A DNA stretch of 64,000 bases from Acidimicrobiaceae bacterium (GTDB taxonomy: Bacteria; Actinomycetota; Acidimicrobiia; Acidimicrobiales; RAAP-2), in NCBI GenBank assembly GCA_003151235.1, contig PLWZ01000058.1, forward strand, positions 1-64,000. Direction: 5' to 3'. The translations under genes were made by a program, and so were the position numbers. Each line of letters begins with the position of its first letter. The first letter of the stretch is position 1. Shown here piece after piece: positions 17,445-26,146 of this stretch. A model generated the notes under the pieces. The model did no database searches. It worked only from the letters and a program-made list of their open reading frames with translations, and was not told the origin of the DNA.

Positions 17445-17487
17445 GGGAGCTCCGATCGGCCGGGCGACCGGTGGCCCTGGGTCGCGC

Positions 17488-17832
17488 TCACAGATACAGC
17501 CCGGTCCCACTGTCGTTGCGTTCGGACGCCACCGCGTGGATGTCCCGCTCCCGCAGGATCACGAACTCCTCGCCTTGAACCTCGACCTCGAAACGGTCCT
17601 CGGGGTTGAACAGGACCTTGTCACCGATCTTTACGGCCCGGACGTGGGGGCCGACGGCGACCGTCTCGGCCCATACCAGCCGCCTCGAAACCTGTGCGGT
17701 CGCGGGGATCAGGATGCCCGCCCGCGACCGGCGTTCCCCATCGGACTGGGTCACCTGCACGAGCACGCGGTCGAACAGGACGGTGATGGGTTGCTTCGAG
17801 TCTCCCGGCCCGTTCACCTCCGATGGTCCCAT
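17488..17832 (-). CDS. GroES/Cpn10-like protein without a GroEL partner nearby
   Basis: A ~114-residue protein matching the Cpn10 layout: PITVLFDRVLVQV at the N-terminus, a mobile-loop region (SRAGILIPATAQ), VAVGPHVRAVKIGDKVLF, and GEEFVILRERDIHAV near the end. Canonical GroES is ~97 residues; this has short extra ends and lacks the usual GGI tripeptide in the mobile loop (AGILI instead). ATG at 17832 was chosen; GTG 17856 and ATG 17850 are possible. No groEL is adjacent. It lies 43 bases upstream of trpE on the same strand, so it may share its transcript. Confidence 0.75.
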   Translation of the reverse strand: MGPSEVNGPGDSKQPITVLFDRVLVQVTQSDGERRSRAGILIPATAQVSRRLVWAETVAVGPHVRAVKIGDKVLFNPEDRFEVEVQGEEFVILRERDIHAVASERNDSGTGLYL

Positions 17833-17877
17833 AGGGGCAACGTACCGCATCCCCACCCGGGCTCAACCGGACCAAGG

Positions 17878-18687
17878 TCAACCGGCCAGGGCGTCCGTCA
17901 CGATCTGTGCGACGGTCGCCGGGTCCTCCAAGTACGGCAGATGGGCCATGCCGTGAAGGACCCGGTGCTCGCCACGCGGCAGTCGATCAGCCAGCTCTCG
18001 GGCGCGCGCAACCAGGAACGGCACATCGAGGTCGCCCCAGGCCGTGATGGCCGGGACGTCGATCTCGCCGATCCGGGCCCACGCGTCGATGCCCGAGTCC
18101 CCGGCGTCCTCGGGGACGCCGTTGGCCAGGACGACCCGATTCATCTCGAGCGAGAGCTCCCGGGCCGGGCCCGACACCCGCCCCTCTGGCGCGTTGGGCC
18201 CGTCGAGCCACAGCCACGTCTCGAGCCGGTTGACCTCGTCGAGGTCACCGCGCTCGGCGGCCTCGCCTGCCGCCTCGAACATCGCCATGGTGACGAAGTC
18301 GATGGTCGGCTCGGGCGTGCCGCTGACCGCCGGGGCCAGCAGCACCAAACCGGCGACCCGGGCCGGTGCACTGAGCGCGGTGTCGAGCGCCAACCCACCG
18401 CCCATCGAGCTGCCGACGAGCCACACCGCCTGCTGCCCGATCTCGTCGAGTACCGCCAGCAGGTCGCCCACGTGGGTGAACGTGTCGACCGACGGCGCGG
18501 TCTCCCCGTAGCCGCGGCGGTCGTATGCGACGACCGCGATATCACTCGGCAGCCCGTCAATCACCCCGCGCCAGCTCCGGCGGTCCGAAACACCGGAGTG
18601 CAGGAGCACGACGGTCGGTGAAGATCCGGATCGAAACTCACCCATGATACGGGTCGAGCCCGCCATCACGACGAGCGGTTCACTCAT
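17878..18687 (-). CDS. Alpha/beta hydrolase
   Basis: A 269-residue alpha/beta-hydrolase with LLHSGVSDRRSW in place of the oxyanion loop, YDRRGYGET, a nucleophile elbow GSSMGGGLAL, the acid in TAWGDLDVPF and the final His in LHGMAHLPYLE. It looks complete and soluble. The substrate cannot be inferred. It is upstream of the GroES-like gene on the same strand, with 45 bases between them. Confidence 0.85.
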   Translation of the reverse strand: MSEPLVVMAGSTRIMGEFRSGSSPTVVLLHSGVSDRRSWRGVIDGLPSDIAVVAYDRRGYGETAPSVDTFTHVGDLLAVLDEIGQQAVWLVGSSMGGGLALDTALSAPARVAGLVLLAPAVSGTPEPTIDFVTMAMFEAAGEAAERGDLDEVNRLETWLWLDGPNAPEGRVSGPARELSLEMNRVVLANGVPEDAGDSGIDAWARIGEIDVPAITAWGDLDVPFLVARARELADRLPRGEHRVLHGMAHLPYLEDPATVAQIVTDALAG

Positions 18688-18777
18688 GGGCGTTGTGGAC
18701 GGGCAATGAACGTCTACCCGCGGATGTGGATCGAGCCGTCCTCGGCGAGCCCAAATTGACCCACCACCGACACCCGA

Positions 18778-19662
18778 TCAGTGAGCCTGTTTGGCGTTGG
18801 CGACGATGGCGGCGATCACCTCGGGCCAGAGCAACTCGGGCAAGTCGTGGCCCATCCCTTCGATGACCAAGAGTTCGGCACCGGGCACGGCCTTGGCGGT
18901 GGCCTCCCCACCCGTCGGTGTGACGAGCGGGTCGGCATCGCCGTGAATCACGAGGGTTGGCACATGCACCTCGCCGAGGGCCGTGGACCGGTCCGCGGCA
19001 GCGAGGATGGCTGCGATTTGCCGAACCGGGCCTTGCGGGTAGTAGGAGCGGTCGTAGGCGAGCGCCGCGCCCGCCCGGAGGTCAGCCTCGTCGGTCGGAT
19101 AGCCCGGCGAACCGATGACCCGAGATCCGCGCACGCTGGCCTCGATGACCTCGGCCCGGGTCGCGGGTGGCGGCTGGAGAAGTACCGCCATGGCCTCGGG
19201 GGTCGGCTGGCCGACCGAGGTGTCGCCGGTGGTCGACATGATCGAGCACAGCGAGCGAACCGCGTCGGGGTGCCGGATCACCATCTCCTGAACGATCATG
19301 CCGCCCATCGACGCCCCGACGATGTGGGCAGGTGAAAGACCGAGCCCCTCGATCAGTGCGATGCCATCGTCGGCCATGTCACCGAGCGTGTAGGGCGGCG
19401 TCACCGTGTCACCACCACCGAGGACACCCAAGATCGCAGCAAGATCCGGGGTGCCGGCTTCCTCGAACTTCTGGCTCAGGCCGACGTCGCGGTTGTCGTA
19501 GCGGACGACGGCGAAGCCATGGTCGGCCAGCTGCGCGCAGAAGGCGTCGGGCCAGCCGATGAGCTGACCTCCGAGGCCCATCACGAGGAGGAGCGCCGGA
19601 TCGGCGATGTCCCCGATGATCTCGTACTCGATGGTGATGTGATTCGCGGTGGTGTTTGGCAC
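18778..19662 (-). CDS. Alpha/beta hydrolase
   Basis: A 294-residue hydrolase from GTG 19662 (VPNTTANHITIEYEIIG). It has LLLVMGLGGQLIGWPD, YDNRDVGLS, the elbow GASMGGMIVQEM, IHGDADPLV for the acid and GMGHDLPELLWP for the His. This is the pattern of the family that includes lipases and aclacinomycin methylesterase-type enzymes. The upstream in-frame sequence lacks bias, so a longer start is unlikely. It is divergent from the cupin gene and is followed by the other hydrolase on the same strand. Confidence 0.85.
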   Translation of the reverse strand: MPNTTANHITIEYEIIGDIADPALLLVMGLGGQLIGWPDAFCAQLADHGFAVVRYDNRDVGLSQKFEEAGTPDLAAILGVLGGGDTVTPPYTLGDMADDGIALIEGLGLSPAHIVGASMGGMIVQEMVIRHPDAVRSLCSIMSTTGDTSVGQPTPEAMAVLLQPPPATRAEVIEASVRGSRVIGSPGYPTDEADLRAGAALAYDRSYYPQGPVRQIAAILAAADRSTALGEVHVPTLVIHGDADPLVTPTGGEATAKAVPGAELLVIEGMGHDLPELLWPEVIAAIVANAKQAH

Positions 19663-19890
19663 AGCGATGATGCTGCACCCCAGTCGAGCACGGGTCAAGC
19701 GGCTCGGGGTTCGCCGTCGACGGTTGCTCATGGGACAACTGACACTTGGACGGCCCGGTCGGCGAGGTTCGGTCATGCCACGCTGTCCCACGTCTCCAAT
19801 GTGGGCTTTACCCCGACAAGGCGGTTGCGAAGGTCCAACGATGGGACTAGGAAACTCGTCAGCACATTCGTTCACGACGAGGAGGCATGC

Positions 19891-20253
19891 ATGGCTGGAC
19901 TCGAGCGAAAGCGATTCGACGAAGCGGACGAAACGCGGTCGTTTCAAGGAAACGGGGGCGTAGAACTCGTCAATATCGGCGGTGGCGTAGTGGGCCGCGC
20001 GACCTTTGAGGCAGGGTGGCGGTGGTCCGACCATGTGAAGCCGATCGTCGGCGGTGACAGCTGCCAGGCCGCCCACGTCGGCTACGTGGTCTCAGGTCGC
20101 CAAATGATCCACATGGATGACGGGACCGAGCTTGAGATCGGGCCCGGCGACGTCGTGTCCATACCGGCCGGACATGACGGCTGGACGGTCGGCGACGAGC
20201 CCTGTGTGGTGTTGGATTTTGCCGGTATGGCCAACTACGCGAAACCAGGCTGA
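19891..20253 (+). CDS. Small cupin-domain protein
   Basis: A 120-residue single cupin barrel from ATG 19891, preceded by a textbook GGAGG at 19881. The cupin motifs read SDHVKPIVGGDSCQAAHVGYVVSG and later GDVVSIPAGHDGWTVGDEP, with His residues (HVK, AHV, AGH) that could form the metal site. Such proteins include small dioxygenases, isomerases and ligand-binding regulators; the role here is unknown. It stands alone between a divergent hydrolase and the convergent GAF gene. Confidence 0.82.
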   Translation: MAGLERKRFDEADETRSFQGNGGVELVNIGGGVVGRATFEAGWRWSDHVKPIVGGDSCQAAHVGYVVSGRQMIHMDDGTELEIGPGDVVSIPAGHDGWTVGDEPCVVLDFAGMANYAKPG

Positions 20254-20282
20254 GTCGGACGATACGCAGGGCAAAAGCGGCC

Positions 20283-21326
20283 TTAGACGAAGCTCCTCGT
20301 CTTGGCAGTGGGACCTTCCAGGACGGCATATCCGTCGCGGAGCTTCACGCCTGACTGGGCCCTTTCGACCAGCAGGGCTGCGGCGGAGTCGGCAAGCATC
20401 TCGAGCGGCTCGATGTCATCGCCGCTCACTCGAAGTGGCTTCGAATGAGCAAAGATCAGGGTCCCAAGCCGTTGACGCCGCGCCCAGAGCGGGAGCACAG
20501 CCACTGCCCGAGCCCCAGCGCTTCGGAGTGAATCGGCCCCGACGAACCCCCGACCCGACGTGTCTCCGGCCGTGTAGCAGGACCGGATGTCACCGACGAG
20601 GGATGACATAGCTTCGAGCTCGTCGACCGAAAGGCTCCGGAGTTGTGCGGCTAGTTGTCCGACCGCCACTTTCACTTTCGGCCCATCGGGCGAGTCCAGG
20701 ACCAGACACGCTGAGTCCATCCCCGAGGCCTCGCGAAGACACCCGAGAAGCTTGTCAAACATGAGTGCTCCGCTGACCAGGCCCGACAGCGACATGGATG
20801 CCCGTGCAGCACGTTGCCACGATGTCGTGCTGTGCCGATCGCCGATCTCTCGCAAACGATCAGACAGAAGCCGAGCGCACTCAACCAGTAGGTCGAGCAG
20901 GTCGCTCGGCAACGGGCTCAGCGACTCCACGTTGAGCGCGCCGACCGGTCTGCCTTCGATGATCACCGGCACACACAGCTCGGCGACAACACCCGGGACG
21001 GCCTCGAGGTAATCGGCGTCCTCGGCGACATTGTCAGCGATAACGGGCCGGCCCTCTTTCCATGCCTTCCCAGTGATCCCGACCGAGCCAGGCATGCCGT
21101 CGAGGACCTGCCACAGGCCTCGCTGGGCGACGCATCGCAGGTATCCGCGCGCCTCGAGGTACAGGCTTGGCAGGAGCTGACCCCTCCGGAACAGGTATTC
21201 GACAACCACCGAGCAAGCGGCGGTTCGATCTGTTGACTTTGCCAACGCGTCGCGCAGGTGATCGAGACCTGCTCGGTCGTTGCGAGTACTGCGGGGCCCG
21301 AACTCGCCAATCTTCTCGATCGACAC
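20283..21326 (-). CDS. Tandem GAF-domain protein (frame-shifted from an EAL-like N-terminus)
   Basis: 347 residues from GTG 21326. It contains two GAF domains: one around residues 35-160 (LYLEARGYLRCVAQRGLWQV, VGITGKAWKEGRPVIADN, VAELCVPVIIEGRPVGALNVES) and a second around 185-330 (DSACLVLDSPDGPKVKVAVG, AVAVLPLWARRQRLGTLIFAH). GAF domains bind small molecules or tetrapyrroles and usually control attached outputs; no output domain follows. The upstream codons belong to an EAL-like fragment in another frame whose useful part ends at ~21331, so the intact ancestor was probably EAL-GAF-GAF. Confidence 0.7.
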   Translation of the reverse strand: MSIEKIGEFGPRSTRNDRAGLDHLRDALAKSTDRTAACSVVVEYLFRRGQLLPSLYLEARGYLRCVAQRGLWQVLDGMPGSVGITGKAWKEGRPVIADNVAEDADYLEAVPGVVAELCVPVIIEGRPVGALNVESLSPLPSDLLDLLVECARLLSDRLREIGDRHSTTSWQRAARASMSLSGLVSGALMFDKLLGCLREASGMDSACLVLDSPDGPKVKVAVGQLAAQLRSLSVDELEAMSSLVGDIRSCYTAGDTSGRGFVGADSLRSAGARAVAVLPLWARRQRLGTLIFAHSKPLRVSGDDIEPLEMLADSAAALLVERAQSGVKLRDGYAVLEGPTAKTRSFV

Positions 21327-21330
21327 GCTG

Positions 21331-21555
21331 GGCCAAGGCTCGCTCCAGCCACCAGTTCGGCGGCTGGAGCGGTTCAACCGACATCCGAGCCAACGCCTCG
21401 TAGCCGAGGACCAGGCCATCGGATGTCCGTACGATCGGCTGGACGACCGAACGGATCCGGCCTGGCTCGCAGAGTCGCTTGAGGCTCGTCTTCAGTGCCG
21501 GCATGACCGTTGGCTCCCCGACAGCAGTGACTGGCCCAATGTCGTGTTCAGGCAC
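21331..21555 (-). pseudogene. EAL-domain N-terminal fragment
   Basis: About 75 residues from ATG 21555 match only the beginning of an EAL (c-di-GMP phosphodiesterase) domain: SVVQPIVRTSDGLVLGYEALAR, followed by PPNWWLERALAQ. The frame stays open to 21034 but then reads Arg/Pro-rich nonsense, while the adjacent frame becomes the GAF protein at exactly this point. The catalytic half of EAL is absent, so no phosphodiesterase activity is expected even if the frameshift were repaired. Confidence 0.55.
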
Positions 21556-21606
21556 GGTAACGCCCTGAATCAGGCGATCGGCGGATCCCTCAGGTGATTG
21601 CCACTC

Positions 21607-22068
21607 TCACCTTGGCCCGGCGTCGGGCCGACCGTCATCGAGCCCGGCGAACCCAACGCAGAACTCGTTGCCTTCGGGGTCGGCCATCACCATGTGGTGC
21701 TTCGGGAACGGAACGAGGATCCGGCCCCCCGCTTCGACCAGCAGGCCGGCGAAGGCCGTCAGTCGGCTCCAACGCTCGTCGTCGTCGCCCGCGCCCGACA
21801 CCCGAACATCCATGTGGAGCCGGTTCTTCGCGACCTTGGCCTCGGGCACCGGCAGGATCGACAGGCGCGGGCCGATGCCGTCGGGGTCACAGAGCCAGGC
21901 TCCCGTGTCCCACTCCTCCTCGGGCACCCCGTGGCTCGCGAGCCACTCGCCGCGAGTCGTGAACGGGGCCGGAGCCGGCTCGTCGATGTAGCCGAGGGCG
22001 AGCTTCCAAAAGGCCGCCATCACCGGCGCATCGGCGCAATCGAATGTCAGATCGATCGGTCGCTCCAT
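21607..22068 (-). CDS. VOC / glyoxalase-like protein
   Basis: A 153-residue protein of the glyoxalase-like (VOC) family: MERPIDLTFDCADAPVMAAFWKLALGY, the PRLSILPVPEAKVAKNRLHMDV segment and HHMVMADPEGNEFCV with the terminal acidic/His pattern. This subgroup is common in actinobacteria and is usually of unknown substrate. The start at ATG 22068 is well placed. It follows hisF by 29 bases on the same strand and may be the last gene of that transcript. Confidence 0.85.
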   Translation of the reverse strand: MERPIDLTFDCADAPVMAAFWKLALGYIDEPAPAPFTTRGEWLASHGVPEEEWDTGAWLCDPDGIGPRLSILPVPEAKVAKNRLHMDVRVSGAGDDDERWSRLTAFAGLLVEAGGRILVPFPKHHMVMADPEGNEFCVGFAGLDDGRPDAGPR

Positions 22069-22097
22069 GACCCTCCCCGAGGCAGCCGAACGCGACC

Positions 22098-22880
22098 TCA
22101 GCGCTCGAAGCCAGAGGTGATCGGACGCACGGCCACGCCGTGCTCGGCCATGTACGCCTTCGCCTCGGCCACCGTGTATTGCCCGGTGTGGAAGATCGAC
22201 GCGGCGAGCACCGCGTCGGCCTTCCCGGCCGTCGCACCCTCGACGAGGTGTGCGAGAGTGCCCACTCCCCCGGACGCGATCACCGGGACACCGACCGAGT
22301 CCGAGATCGCAGCGGTCAGCTCCAGGTCGTACCCGTCACGGGTGCCGTCGCGGTCCATGGACGTGACCATGAGCTCGCCGGCCCCGAGCCCGGCCGCCCG
22401 TGTCGACCACTCGAGCGCGTCGATCCCGGTCGGCCGGCGACCGCCGTGGGTGTAGACCTCCCACCCATCGCCATTCTCGCGGCGACGGGCGTCCACCGAG
22501 ACGACGACGCACTGCACCCCGAACTCGTCGGCGAGGCGCCGGATGACGTCGGGATCGTCGATGGCGGCGGTGTTGACCCCGACCTTCTCGGCACCGGCGC
22601 GAAGAAGGCGGCGGCCGTCCTCGGCGCTGCGCACACCGCCGCCGACGGTGAGCGGGATGAACACCTGCTCGGCCGTGCGCGCGACGACCTCCACCATGGT
22701 GTCGCGCTCCTCGTGCGACGCCGTGATGTCGAGGAAGGTGAGCTCGTCCGCTCCCTCGAGGTCGTAGCGGGCCGCCAGTTCGACCGGATCCCCGGCGTCG
22801 ACCAGGTCGAGGAACCGCACGCCCTTCACCACCCGGCCGGCGGTGACGTCGAGGCACGGGATCACCCGGATGGAGTGCAC
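22098..22880 (-). CDS. hisF: Imidazole glycerol phosphate synthase, cyclase subunit
   Basis: A 260-residue barrel from GTG 22880. It has [17 protein letters not shown] with the catalytic Asp, FLDITAS, the phosphate site [19 protein letters not shown] with the second catalytic Asp and [10 protein letters not shown]. It joins HisH to make IGP and AICAR. The start overlaps hisA by 19 bases, so the two are coupled. Confidence 0.95.
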   Translation of the reverse strand: MHSIRVIPCLDVTAGRVVKGVRFLDLVDAGDPVELAARYDLEGADELTFLDITASHEERDTMVEVVARTAEQVFIPLTVGGGVRSAEDGRRLLRAGAEKVGVNTAAIDDPDVIRRLADEFGVQCVVVSVDARRRENGDGWEVYTHGGRRPTGIDALEWSTRAAGLGAGELMVTSMDRDGTRDGYDLELTAAISDSVGVPVIASGGVGTLAHLVEGATAGKADAVLAASIFHTGQYTVAEAKAYMAEHGVAVRPITSGFER

Positions 22881-23617
22881 GCCGCCACCGCCTCTCGCAC
22901 GCCGAAGGACCCGTCGACCAACGCCCTCCCGACGACGACGCCGTCGGGTGCCCGCCCACGCTCGGGTGAACGAAGGGACGCCAGCGCCTCGAGGTGCTCG
23001 AGAGATCCGACACCCCCCGACGCGACCAGCGAGTGGTCGGTCGCATCGAGGACGTCGCTCAGCGCTTCGAGGTCCGGACCCGAGCCCGTCCCGTCGCGAT
23101 CGATCGACGTCATCACGATCGCCGCGATCGGCTCGGCGCCCCACGCCTCGAGCACCTCGGACATCGTGACGCCGCCACCCTCGACCCAGCCCGACGCTGC
23201 CGGTTCGAGCACGCCGTCTTCGCGGCGCCGGTAGTCAAGACCGAGCACCAGGTGACCGGGGAACCGGGCGGGCCATTTGTGGGCCAACTCGGGATCCTTC
23301 AGCGCGACCGTCCCGATGACCACCCGGTCGGCCCCCATGGCCACCAGTTCCGCGACATCGTCGTCGCTCCGAGCCCCTCCACCAACCTGCACCGGGACCG
23401 AGACCCGGTCGATGATCGCCCGGACGACGCCACGGTTCACCGGCTGACCGGTCAGCGCGGCGTCGAGGTCGACCACGTGCAGCCGCATGGCCCCGTCCGC
23501 GACGTATCGGTCGGCCAGCTCCAGCGGGTCACCGAACCCCTGTTCCCTGCCGAAGTCGCCCTGGACCAGCCGGACAGCTCGACCGCCGCGCAGGTCGATC
23601 GCGCAGAACAGCTCCAT
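22862..23617 (-). CDS. hisA: ProFAR isomerase
   Basis: A 251-residue barrel: [20 protein letters not shown] with the catalytic Asp, [42 protein letters not shown] and [15 protein letters not shown]. It isomerises ProFAR in histidine synthesis. In many actinobacteria this protein is PriA, which also does the TrpF step; because trpF is present here, a dedicated HisA is expected. ATG at 23617 is the clear start. Confidence 0.94.
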   Translation of the reverse strand: MELFCAIDLRGGRAVRLVQGDFGREQGFGDPLELADRYVADGAMRLHVVDLDAALTGQPVNRGVVRAIIDRVSVPVQVGGGARSDDDVAELVAMGADRVVIGTVALKDPELAHKWPARFPGHLVLGLDYRRREDGVLEPAASGWVEGGGVTMSEVLEAWGAEPIAAIVMTSIDRDGTGSGPDLEALSDVLDATDHSLVASGGVGSLEHLEALASLRSPERGRAPDGVVVGRALVDGSFGVREAVAACTPSG

Positions 23618-23665
23618 CAGATGAGCTTAGGGCCGCCCCCAGGGAGTCCCACGAGTGGTCATCTG

Positions 23666-23694
23666 CACACCGGACCGACCGTCGGTCCGGTGTG
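23666..23694. terminator. Perfect 13-bp hairpin between divergent genes
   Basis: Arms 23666-23678 (CACACCGGACCGA) and 23682-23694 with a three-base loop, followed on the + strand by GCTTTCTT. The shape is that of an intrinsic terminator for + strand transcription, but no + gene ends upstream; it lies between the hisA start (-) and a + strand gene start. It may stop read-through antisense to hisA or be a leftover of inserted DNA. Confidence 0.55.
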
Positions 23695-23765
23695 GCTTTC
23701 TTGGCGCATGAGACGGCAACTCTGTGCTACGACGGTCCAGCGTCACACCGGTTCGGAGGTGAACC

Positions 23766-24302
23766 ATGCGGAAGGGACTACGGCGTCTGCTCGTTGTCTC
23801 GGTCCTCGGGTTTGTCGCCGCCGTGGTCACCGGCGCCATCGGGTATGCGCTCGTGCCGAGATCTTCGATGCCCTCCCGCATCGCTTCGGCGGATACCCAG
23901 CGCTCCATCTCGATATCCGACATCGAGGTGTGTGGCCTCCTCACCTCCGATGAGGTCCAGCGACTCTTGAATTTTGCATCGTCGATCGGCCCGGGAACGC
24001 CGCAGCCGTACGTCGCCGGGGGCGCCTGTGCGTGGGGGACGGGGCTCGGAGAGTCATTTGAGTTGACCGTCATGGCGCACCAGTTGGGTCCCGTCGTCAA
24101 CCCATGTGCCCGCATCGCCGGAAACGAAATCCACGTCGGCGGGTGGGTGGGATGCAGCCGCCTGGTATTTGGTCCGGGCAACGTACTGACAGCATCCAAG
24201 GGCGCCTACACCGTCTCCATCGAGACGAACGTCATCGGGTTCCCATACGAGTCGGCTGAGGAATCGACGGTCAGCCACGTGTTCGGAGAACTTCACGCCT
24301 GA
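23766..24302 (+). CDS. Membrane-anchored DUF3558-like protein
   Basis: A 178-residue protein with one N-terminal membrane anchor (residues ~8-30, LLVVSVLGFVAAVVTGAIGYAL). The exported part fits the DUF3558 pattern of actinobacterial lipoproteins: DIEVCGLLTSDEVQRLL, then a GACAWGTG motif and NPCARI/VGCSRL cysteines, which suggests two disulfides. There is no lipobox Cys, so it is anchored by the helix itself. ATG at 23766 follows GGAGGTGAACC. It sits on the opposite strand within the histidine operon. Function unknown. Confidence 0.75.
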   Translation: MRKGLRRLLVVSVLGFVAAVVTGAIGYALVPRSSMPSRIASADTQRSISISDIEVCGLLTSDEVQRLLNFASSIGPGTPQPYVAGGACAWGTGLGESFELTVMAHQLGPVVNPCARIAGNEIHVGGWVGCSRLVFGPGNVLTASKGAYTVSIETNVIGFPYESAEESTVSHVFGELHA

Positions 24303-24350
24303 GCCCTGGCCTGGCAACGACCGACGACGAAGGCCGGCTATCGGACGGTG

Positions 24351-24758
24351 CTACTCCCAGGTCGTTGTCGACCCTTTGGCGAACGATCTGGCGGTTTTTC
24401 CTCCCGGCCTCGGCGGTTCATCGTCACCGACGCCGCCGGCGCTCCGATCTCCGATCTCCGAGGCCGGAGGGTGCTGTTGTCGCATCTGCGCCTCTGCGCC
24501 CGTGGTGCGCGAACTAGACAGTCCCCGGCGAAAGGGAACTGCCGAGTCGACGCGGCGGGCTACCAGCTGAGCAGCACCTCGCAGGTTGTCCCTTGACCAC
24601 GCGTCGGATGCGCAATACGGGTGCCCGTGGGGCACGCTGCTGCCAAAGCCGTATCCGTAGCCGTAGCCTGTGGCGCCAGCGGTCGCGGCACCGAGGCCGA
24701 CGCCCAAACCGGCGACGATACCGAGCGCCGCGAGGCCCCGGATTAGACGAGTCTTCAT
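24351..24758 (-). CDS. Secreted Gly/Tyr-repeat small protein
   Basis: From ATG 24758, behind GAGGGAGGGTG, the product starts with a clear signal peptide (MKTRLIRGLAALGIVAGLGV, cleavage near AGATG at ~30) and then a short GYGYGYGFGSS repeat and PHGHPYCASDAW. The remaining ~80 residues are Arg/Ser/Pro-rich and do not look like a natural mature domain, so the real protein may be shorter and the 3' part frameshifted. It is on the same strand as the his genes, between hisH and hisA. Confidence 0.5.
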   Translation of the reverse strand: MKTRLIRGLAALGIVAGLGVGLGAATAGATGYGYGYGFGSSVPHGHPYCASDAWSRDNLRGAAQLVARRVDSAVPFRRGLSSSRTTGAEAQMRQQHPPASEIGDRSAGGVGDDEPPRPGGKTARSFAKGSTTTWE

Positions 24759-24908
24759 GAAATCACCCTCCCTCGCATCGACCAACGTCCAACAGGGGTC
24801 CGTCAGCCCTCTGGAGCTCATTCCGGGCGCCAGTGGTGCGCTTGGTGGAGAGTCCACCAAGAACCCGGCTCTCGAAGGCGGTGGGGACCCGTCGTCGAAA
24901 CAGGTCCA

Positions 24909-25550
24909 TCAGGGCTCGGTCGCACCGCGGCTCGAGCCGGTCCGTGCGACAAAGTTCGCCAGCACGGCGAGGCCCAGTGTCCCCGACTTCTCCGGGTGGA
25001 ACTGGGTCCCCCAGATGTGGTCACGCTCGATGGCGGCGTTGATGTCGCCGCCGTAGTCACAGGTGGCCACGGTGTCGGGTCCGATCGGGGGGACGAAGGA
25101 ATGCACGAAGTACATCCACGGGTCCGCGGGCAGCCCGGCCAGGATCGCCGACGGTCGAGCACCCACCGCGCGGAGCGGGTTCCACTGGATCTGGGGACAC
25201 TTCTCCCCCGCCGGCAACCTCCCGACGGTGCCGGGAATGGCACCGAGCCCTGCTGTGCCCGGGCTCTCCTCCGACCCCTCGTAGAGGAGTTGGAACCCGA
25301 CGCAGATACCGAGGAACGGGACGGCGTTGTCCAACGCGTGGCGGGCCACCTTGTCGAGGCCGCTGTCCGCGAGCGCCTCGGCGCACCGGCCGAACGCGCC
25401 CACACCCGGGAGCACCACGCCCGCCGCACCATCGGCGTCGCCCGCCTCTTGGACCAGCCGCGCGTCGGCGCCCAGGTGGACGAGGGCGCGATGCGCCGAG
25501 GCCAGGTTGCCGATGCCGTAGTCGAGGACGGCGATCGTCCCGGCGCTCAC
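24909..25550 (-). CDS. hisH: Imidazole glycerol phosphate synthase, glutaminase subunit
   Basis: A 213-residue class I glutaminase. VLDYGIGNL opens it; the nucleophile Cys is in LGICVGFQLLYEGSEE; the His and Glu of the triad are in TQFHPEKSG. It delivers ammonia to HisF. GTG at 25550 overlaps the hisB stop (GTGA). It is the last gene before a 1.3-kb interruption of the operon. Confidence 0.95.
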   Translation of the reverse strand: MSAGTIAVLDYGIGNLASAHRALVHLGADARLVQEAGDADGAAGVVLPGVGAFGRCAEALADSGLDKVARHALDNAVPFLGICVGFQLLYEGSEESPGTAGLGAIPGTVGRLPAGEKCPQIQWNPLRAVGARPSAILAGLPADPWMYFVHSFVPPIGPDTVATCDYGGDINAAIERDHIWGTQFHPEKSGTLGLAVLANFVARTGSSRGATEP

Positions 25551-26146
25551 AAGGAGCCCTTGGTCGAGGGGACGCCGCCTCCCTCCATACGCGCGGCGTC
25601 GCGCAGCGCCCGTGCGACGCCCTTGAACGACGCCTCGAGCACGTGGTGGGTGTTGCGCCCCTGGCGCAGGCCGACGTGCATGGTGATCCCGGCCGCGGTG
25701 ACAAAGGCCCGCCAGAACTCCTCGGCGAGCTGGGGGTCGAACGGCGGCGAGCCGAGCCCGGGCGTGTCCGGCGCGAACGGGACCTCGTAGGCCAGGAACG
25801 CCCGGCCGGACAGGTCGAGGACCACCTCGACCAGCGCCTCGTCGAGCGGGATCAGCGCCGAGGCGAACCGGCGGACGCCGACCTTGGGCCCGAGCGCCTC
25901 GGCCAACGCCTGGCCGATCACGATCCCGACATCCTCCACGCTGTGGTGCGCGTCGACCTCGAGGTCGCCCTTGGCCTCGACGGCCATGTCGAAGCCTCCG
26001 TGCCGGCCGAGCTGCTCGAGCATGTGGTTGAAGAACGGCAGGCCGGTCGACACCGCCACCTGGCCGGTCCCGTCGACCACGAGGGTCACCGTGACCTCGG
26101 TCTCCTTGGTCGACCGGGTGACCGTGGCTTGACGGGGATCGCTCAT
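25547..26146 (-). CDS. hisB: Imidazoleglycerol-phosphate dehydratase
   Basis: A 199-residue single-domain HisB (no phosphatase domain). It has the two metal-binding motifs, DAHHSVEDVGIVIGQA and GRNTHHVLEASFK, and the early FFNHMLEQLGRHGGFD. It makes imidazole-acetol phosphate. ATG at 26146 overlaps the hisC stop (ATGA). The separate histidinol-phosphatase is not in the window. Confidence 0.95.
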   Translation of the reverse strand: MSDPRQATVTRSTKETEVTVTLVVDGTGQVAVSTGLPFFNHMLEQLGRHGGFDMAVEAKGDLEVDAHHSVEDVGIVIGQALAEALGPKVGVRRFASALIPLDEALVEVVLDLSGRAFLAYEVPFAPDTPGLGSPPFDPQLAEEFWRAFVTAAGITMHVGLRQGRNTHHVLEASFKGVARALRDAARMEGGGVPSTKGSL

